A DNA stretch of 8,407 bases, taken from positions 1 to 8,407 of the forward strand of contig CALWYA010000062.1 of assembly GCA_944385645.1 (NCBI GenBank). The letters run 5' to 3'. Origin of the DNA: an uncultured Oscillospiraceae bacterium. GTDB taxonomy: Bacteria > Bacillota > Clostridia > Oscillospirales > Oscillospiraceae. The translations under genes and the position numbers were made by a program. The notes below the pieces were generated by a model. It was given only the letters and a program-made list of their open reading frames with translations, ran no database searches and was not told where the DNA came from. Numbering within the stretch: the stretch's first letter is position 1; each line of letters starts with the position of its first letter. Below, in pieces: positions 8,001 through 8,407 of this stretch.

Positions 8001-8407
8001 GACGTGGACGGCAACGGCAAGATGGACGATGGCCGCACCGTAAAGGTGTACATCGCCCCCGAGGCCTCCATCCGGTCCTACTTCACCATCGTGGCTGTGC
8101 CCGACGGGGAAGACACCTATACGTTCCTGGAGGAGAACGGCTGGTTCGCCCTGGCGGATGAAAAGGGCGAGGGCCTGTTCGTGCTGGAGCCCGGCGAAGG
8201 CGGCTGGGGCAACGCGACCGCTGAGAAAGAGTATGTGGACGCCGCCATCGCCTTCCTGAAGAGCGGCAACAACGTCCACAGACAGAACGTGTTCTCCACC
8301 TTCGGCGAGTTCTATGTGGCCGGCTACGGTGCCGGCGCCGCCGCTGTGGAGGGCTGGGCCGCCGCCAATCCCATCTTCGTCATCAGCCAGGCCTATGTGG
8401 GCGGGAC
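2088..8407 (+). CDS. Giant secreted multi-domain alpha/beta-hydrolase (esterase-like), 3' end outside window
   Basis: I read this frame by hand to the last base: at least 2106 codons, no stop. It begins with a Sec signal peptide: basic RRLSRR, a hydrophobic core, and a probable cut after AMA (residue 28). A Pro/Glu/Gln-rich linker (30-46) follows, then two Ig-like repeats (47-164 and 178-312), hydrolase A1 (325-644), and a Pro/Thr/Glu linker (645-668). Next come a degenerate hydrolase P1 and active A2 (669-1272), then P2 and A3 (1305-1944), and the start of P3 (from 1954). Candidate triads are S468/D532/H583, S1079/D1131/H1239 and S1778/D1824/H1895. The product is strongly acidic and should be exported; wall anchoring (SLH, LPXTG) would lie beyond the window. 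I do not recognise a named gene. Esterase or depolymerase activity is inferred from the GxSxG elbows; a serine-peptidase relative is possible. Codon use is AT-richer at the 5' end than later. Confidence 0.9.
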   Translation, partial: MRRLSRRILSSVLTGAMVLSLLGGSAMAVGPESEPQPQGEPEPEQQLTVADVTSIQVHTEEIAEEFQLTQVEITYQEDTDLSEQELTGESYILEGKTSEDGEFEQITISEVTAAENGAVLIVDGYTINNITSLDLRLRHTGEEETNALVMSEDTESNLWTVKTESQKEPPQEEPAEELTVDDIESIQAFTTPNFYGQRLYKIEVTFPEGTDMDAAAALDYKVWDRAFQKGEFEEGAIDSVEVDGNTVVLSFDQGPADNKPFGMLCTASWAIAEEFDEEGTSTGYEVYADRSGKPFNYFTREELDLVLAIGADASMEDGLSLTDGYGHYQRSKWQETVNEVYDDYDIAYVEAVDGRYYTEFDGKVPVHYQVPGSYDEDEGMPLVLYVTGNGTSYWEGFDENGNLQANNLGTNVTYDNATAAWLELGSVIVGSPDVHSQNNKYAGAEVANAIEYFQENYNITKVILIGNSNGTGICSQTMRDFPELVDVFICNNGWIGDGPRQNIIDKDTWPEESLQEIAQEGIAIWVIQGEQDPLANPIDSLKSYQALIPYYQDAGWSDEWIAENLRISAFKSYKFEEWGVNDHSCVKMSSWYYIDEPYLDVYEDGEPLEVGDTYQMADAKDEAVQNFEYVTYTESISDWVLNIAGGEDTAPATGEPTPIEEAEKADKNIIGSYQQINGYYTYQIDVGDDTREVEVYIPDGARQREYWITMALPSGVDSTQFLTDSGWFEIADETLACLLILKPEGEAWGDVQTELEYVNAAMGTLKSSGTYYSAFTYDYVVGYGDGAPAMQLWAAQNPLKMISQVYVNAQADEDYQDLLDAAGATQVKATPQPNNMDFEGYTDINGDEVTQKRTFAAQTYGDIPIPTWFAGNTSDSLIQYWQEVNDCLDEAEEDENYGQVYWQDKENSDAIATSFSDVKTQVAVSSDAVADMSDPELTKNINSFLTYYSGYDNNSVYGHFITERLPYTDEDSTNVIYRDHVWEGTNRTYIIYIPDSVKENGDEPAPLVVATHGSGQTAMVFFEATAIKEAADKYGFIAVTYDNTGNADYMVDMLELVKKDCEKAGVTVNEKRIYAFGQSAGGGAVANTLAQDTKTVELFAAFGSTSGTQNSAQKNGSNMVVPFYAIYGEYDYWPMKLGELVAGEWTGSMGRQYAWTTNTQSYWANRLLNMTLDELVTDPDMKVVSGITEDQIGSQSAPVSLIVNPTETANRYRSYIWSDDFGDGEVPIFVWTQCYGRGHNLVPGDVNRLWEEWFSKWEKGDDDNTLLYYENGVGHGEPIVVNQTPVVAEELDDLDDIQKDEYQVDYTQSAQIPLDGWYQKTFADGRTVEMYFPEYAACRAYFTVVAIPDGVENSTFWAQQQGYVDLMEQRGEVLVLLKPGADGWGTMDEELPYVTEAMSFVNSGVNANDVTLFTNYSTFYLVGYEKGAAALEAWAIDNPILVDSQAYINATAADADYRAETGSKTYDGTNTGGYDPGIDDDALFKQVLEAHGYEPRLIAHNEVPVPTWFVGPSDSESVAYWKSANDCLEAADGDVYWQAKDSDAFQTEYANDCTDEDHGISQVKVSDGVQSVTAQELAEFLYAYSRYNVPFAYSNHLSERQDYTSVRVAAQETAQSGRYLTDEQYVPYEEPITSDEGKEYAGYYVLAREQGEVGEGTVESGIVAFSDDNGDGQLDAREYLMYIPDSATSAGDGKVPVVFQYPGMTQSVSVGFDSTQWWRVANDYGVIVVIMGEAYNNGVALSWKNSDMAYHAVRDILEKDEELSQLIDWDRIYGSGHSLGSGQVQTFTRTHPEFFAAVASTSFASQTEGNYEAVPTMLVTGQSDLPFLMDDLWTADQLKEWFSYLAQANVLKVAEATRGNADEKEEGTARTWTYTWNNVDEIPMVVWGQTYLREHNCYPAEVPMAWEFLSHYSKDADGNRFYSASAFAEDDQKEIVEGKEAGRDLDSITDLEYDYSQAAQLPLTGWFTKNIDVDGNGKMDDGRTVKVYIAPEASIRSYFTIVAVPDGEDTYTFLEENGWFALADEKGEGLFVLEPGEGGWGNATAEKEYVDAAIAFLKSGNNVHRQNVFSTFGEFYVAGYGAGAAAVEGWAAANPIFVISQAYVGG
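2226..3029 (+). other. Two tandem Ig-like (EstA N-terminal type) domains of the giant protein
   Basis: Two segments share an opening and a beta-rich pattern. Residues 47 onward read LTVADVTSIQV, then LTQVEITYQEDTDL. Residues 178 onward read LTVDDIESIQA, then LYKIEVTFPEGTDM, followed by YKVWDRAFQKGEF and SVEVDGNTVVLSF. The second copy closely fits what I remember of the esterase Ig-like N-terminal domain of EstA-type enzymes (the y-V-w/y-D-R-x-F and V-x-V-D-G-N-x-V pattern) and leads into its usual ending, LDLVLAIG. A Pro/Glu linker (168-177) separates the copies. The first copy is more divergent and lacks the DRxF signature. The likely role is structural, packing against hydrolase A1. Domain family is assigned from memory, not by search. 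Confidence 0.6.
3060..4019 (+). other. Alpha/beta-hydrolase domain A1 of the giant protein (apparently active)
   Basis: Residues 325-644. The order fits the fold: strand MPLVLYVTGNGTSYW (oxyanion region), then LGSVIVGSPD, then KVILIGNSNGTG with nucleophile S468 in GNSNG. Strand IAIWVIQGEQDP carries the acid D532, and WGVNDHSC carries H583. Two Asn flank the serine (GNSNG), unlike the other two active elbows. No degenerate partner module precedes it; the Ig-like pair does. The best comparison is EstA/feruloyl-esterase-like secreted enzymes; the substrate cannot be read from the sequence. Confidence 0.75.
4092..5903 (+). repeat. Repeat unit 1: degenerate hydrolase P1 plus active hydrolase A2
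   Basis: Protein-level repeat, residues 669-1272. P1 has REYWITMALPSG, ACLLILKPEGEAWG, then VVGYGDGAPAMQLWAAQNP, where the nucleophile elbow GxSxG has become G782-Y-G784-D-G786. After it comes an acid-loop strand PIPTWFAGNTSD (864-875). A2 follows: Y-IIYIPDS, PLVVATHGSGQ (oxyanion loop), FIAVTYDN, RIYAFGQSAGGG with S1079, FYAIYGEYDYW with D1131, and VPIFVWTQCYGRGHN with H1239. A2 has the complete set expected of a secreted PHB-depolymerase or feruloyl-esterase-like enzyme. DINGDE (843-848) resembles half of a calcium loop. Confidence 0.8.
6000..7919 (+). repeat. Repeat unit 2: degenerate hydrolase P2 plus active hydrolase A3
   Basis: Residues 1305-1944. P2 opens DYTQSAQIPLDGWY and matches P1 in AYFTVVAIPDG, VLVLLKPGADGWG, LVGYEKGAAALEAWAIDNP and PVPTWFVGPSDSE. 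Its elbow is G1423-Y-E1425-K-G1427, again without serine. A3 has VPVVFQYPGMTQS, GVIVVIMGEAYNNG, RIYGSGHSLGSGQ with S1778, TMLVTGQSD with D1824, and VPMVVWGQTYLREHN with H1895. The last stretch aligns with the A2 His region (VPxxVWxQxYxRxHN), which supports the His assignment in both. Just before A3, DDNGDGQLDARE (1667-1678) is a canonical EF-hand calcium loop. An acidic linker (about 1273-1304) separates this unit from unit 1. Confidence 0.8.
7947..8407 (+). repeat. Repeat unit 3 (partial): degenerate hydrolase P3, cut by window end
   Basis: From residue 1954 the sequence DYSQAAQLPLTGWF repeats the start of unit 2 exactly 1947 bases (649 codons) later. SYFTIVAVPDG, GLFVLEPGEGGWG and VAGYGAGAAAVEGWAAANP follow. 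Over the 27 columns from DGRTV to PDG, P2 and P3 share 16 identities by my count. The elbow is G2079-Y-G2081-A-G2083, again lacking serine. An insertion DVDGNGKMDDGR (1972-1983) resembles a calcium loop with Arg at position 12. An active partner A4 is expected beyond the window. Confidence 0.8.

Noticed and set aside
3687..8279. 1530-codon open frame on the minus strand
   Set aside because: Its codons are exactly in register with the sense codons of the giant gene, so it stays open simply because the sense strand lacks TTA, CTA and TCA codons there. The translation is a Val/Leu/Ile/His-rich string with no recognisable motif, whereas the plus frame has a signal peptide and three hydrolase signatures.

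Overview
The window looks like a chromosomal segment of a GC-rich, low-GC-phylum (Bacillota) anaerobe. An Oscillospiraceae gut bacterium of the Flavonifractor/Lawsonibacter type is my best guess. The reasons are strong AAAGGAG-type ribosome binding sites, textbook sigma-A promoters with 17-base spacers, an ATP-type PEP carboxykinase, a genomically encoded CCA on the tRNA, and GC-rich codon use. The genus is inference; no marker here fixes it.

Layout. Positions 1-416 (minus) hold the first ~138 codons of pckA, with its promoter at 495-523. Positions 571-1440 (minus) hold rsmA/ksgA, complete, with its own promoter at 1549-1577. A divergent sigma-A promoter (1646-1674) then drives a single tRNA-Ala(GGC) at 1719-1794, closed by a clear intrinsic terminator (1799-1834). 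After an AT-richer gap (1835-2087) that contains a run of eight G, one enormous plus-strand reading frame starts at 2088. It stays open to the last base (8407), giving at least 2106 codons with no stop. I translated this frame by hand line by line. The long minus-strand frames opposite it are codon-bias shadows.

The giant protein is the feature of interest. It has a signal peptide, a Pro/Glu linker, two Ig-like N-terminal repeats of the kind found on EstA-type esterases, and a first alpha/beta-hydrolase with candidate triad S468/D532/H583. A roughly 640-656-residue unit then repeats twice in full and starts a third time. Each unit pairs a degenerate alpha/beta-hydrolase, whose nucleophile-elbow serine is replaced by Gly or Glu (GYGDG, GYEKG, GYGAG), with an intact hydrolase (GQSAG, S1079; GHSLG, S1778). 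The secreted polypeptide therefore alternates 'dead' and 'live' esterase-like modules, with three apparent active sites inside the window and more likely beyond it. The substrate is unknown; an extracellular ester-bearing polymer (plant cell wall, mucin or polyester) is a reasonable guess.

The pckA, rsmA and tRNA genes are core housekeeping functions and show no functional link to the giant gene. The giant gene sits just downstream of a tRNA terminator, with its own ribosome binding site and no convincing promoter, and looks like accessory content.
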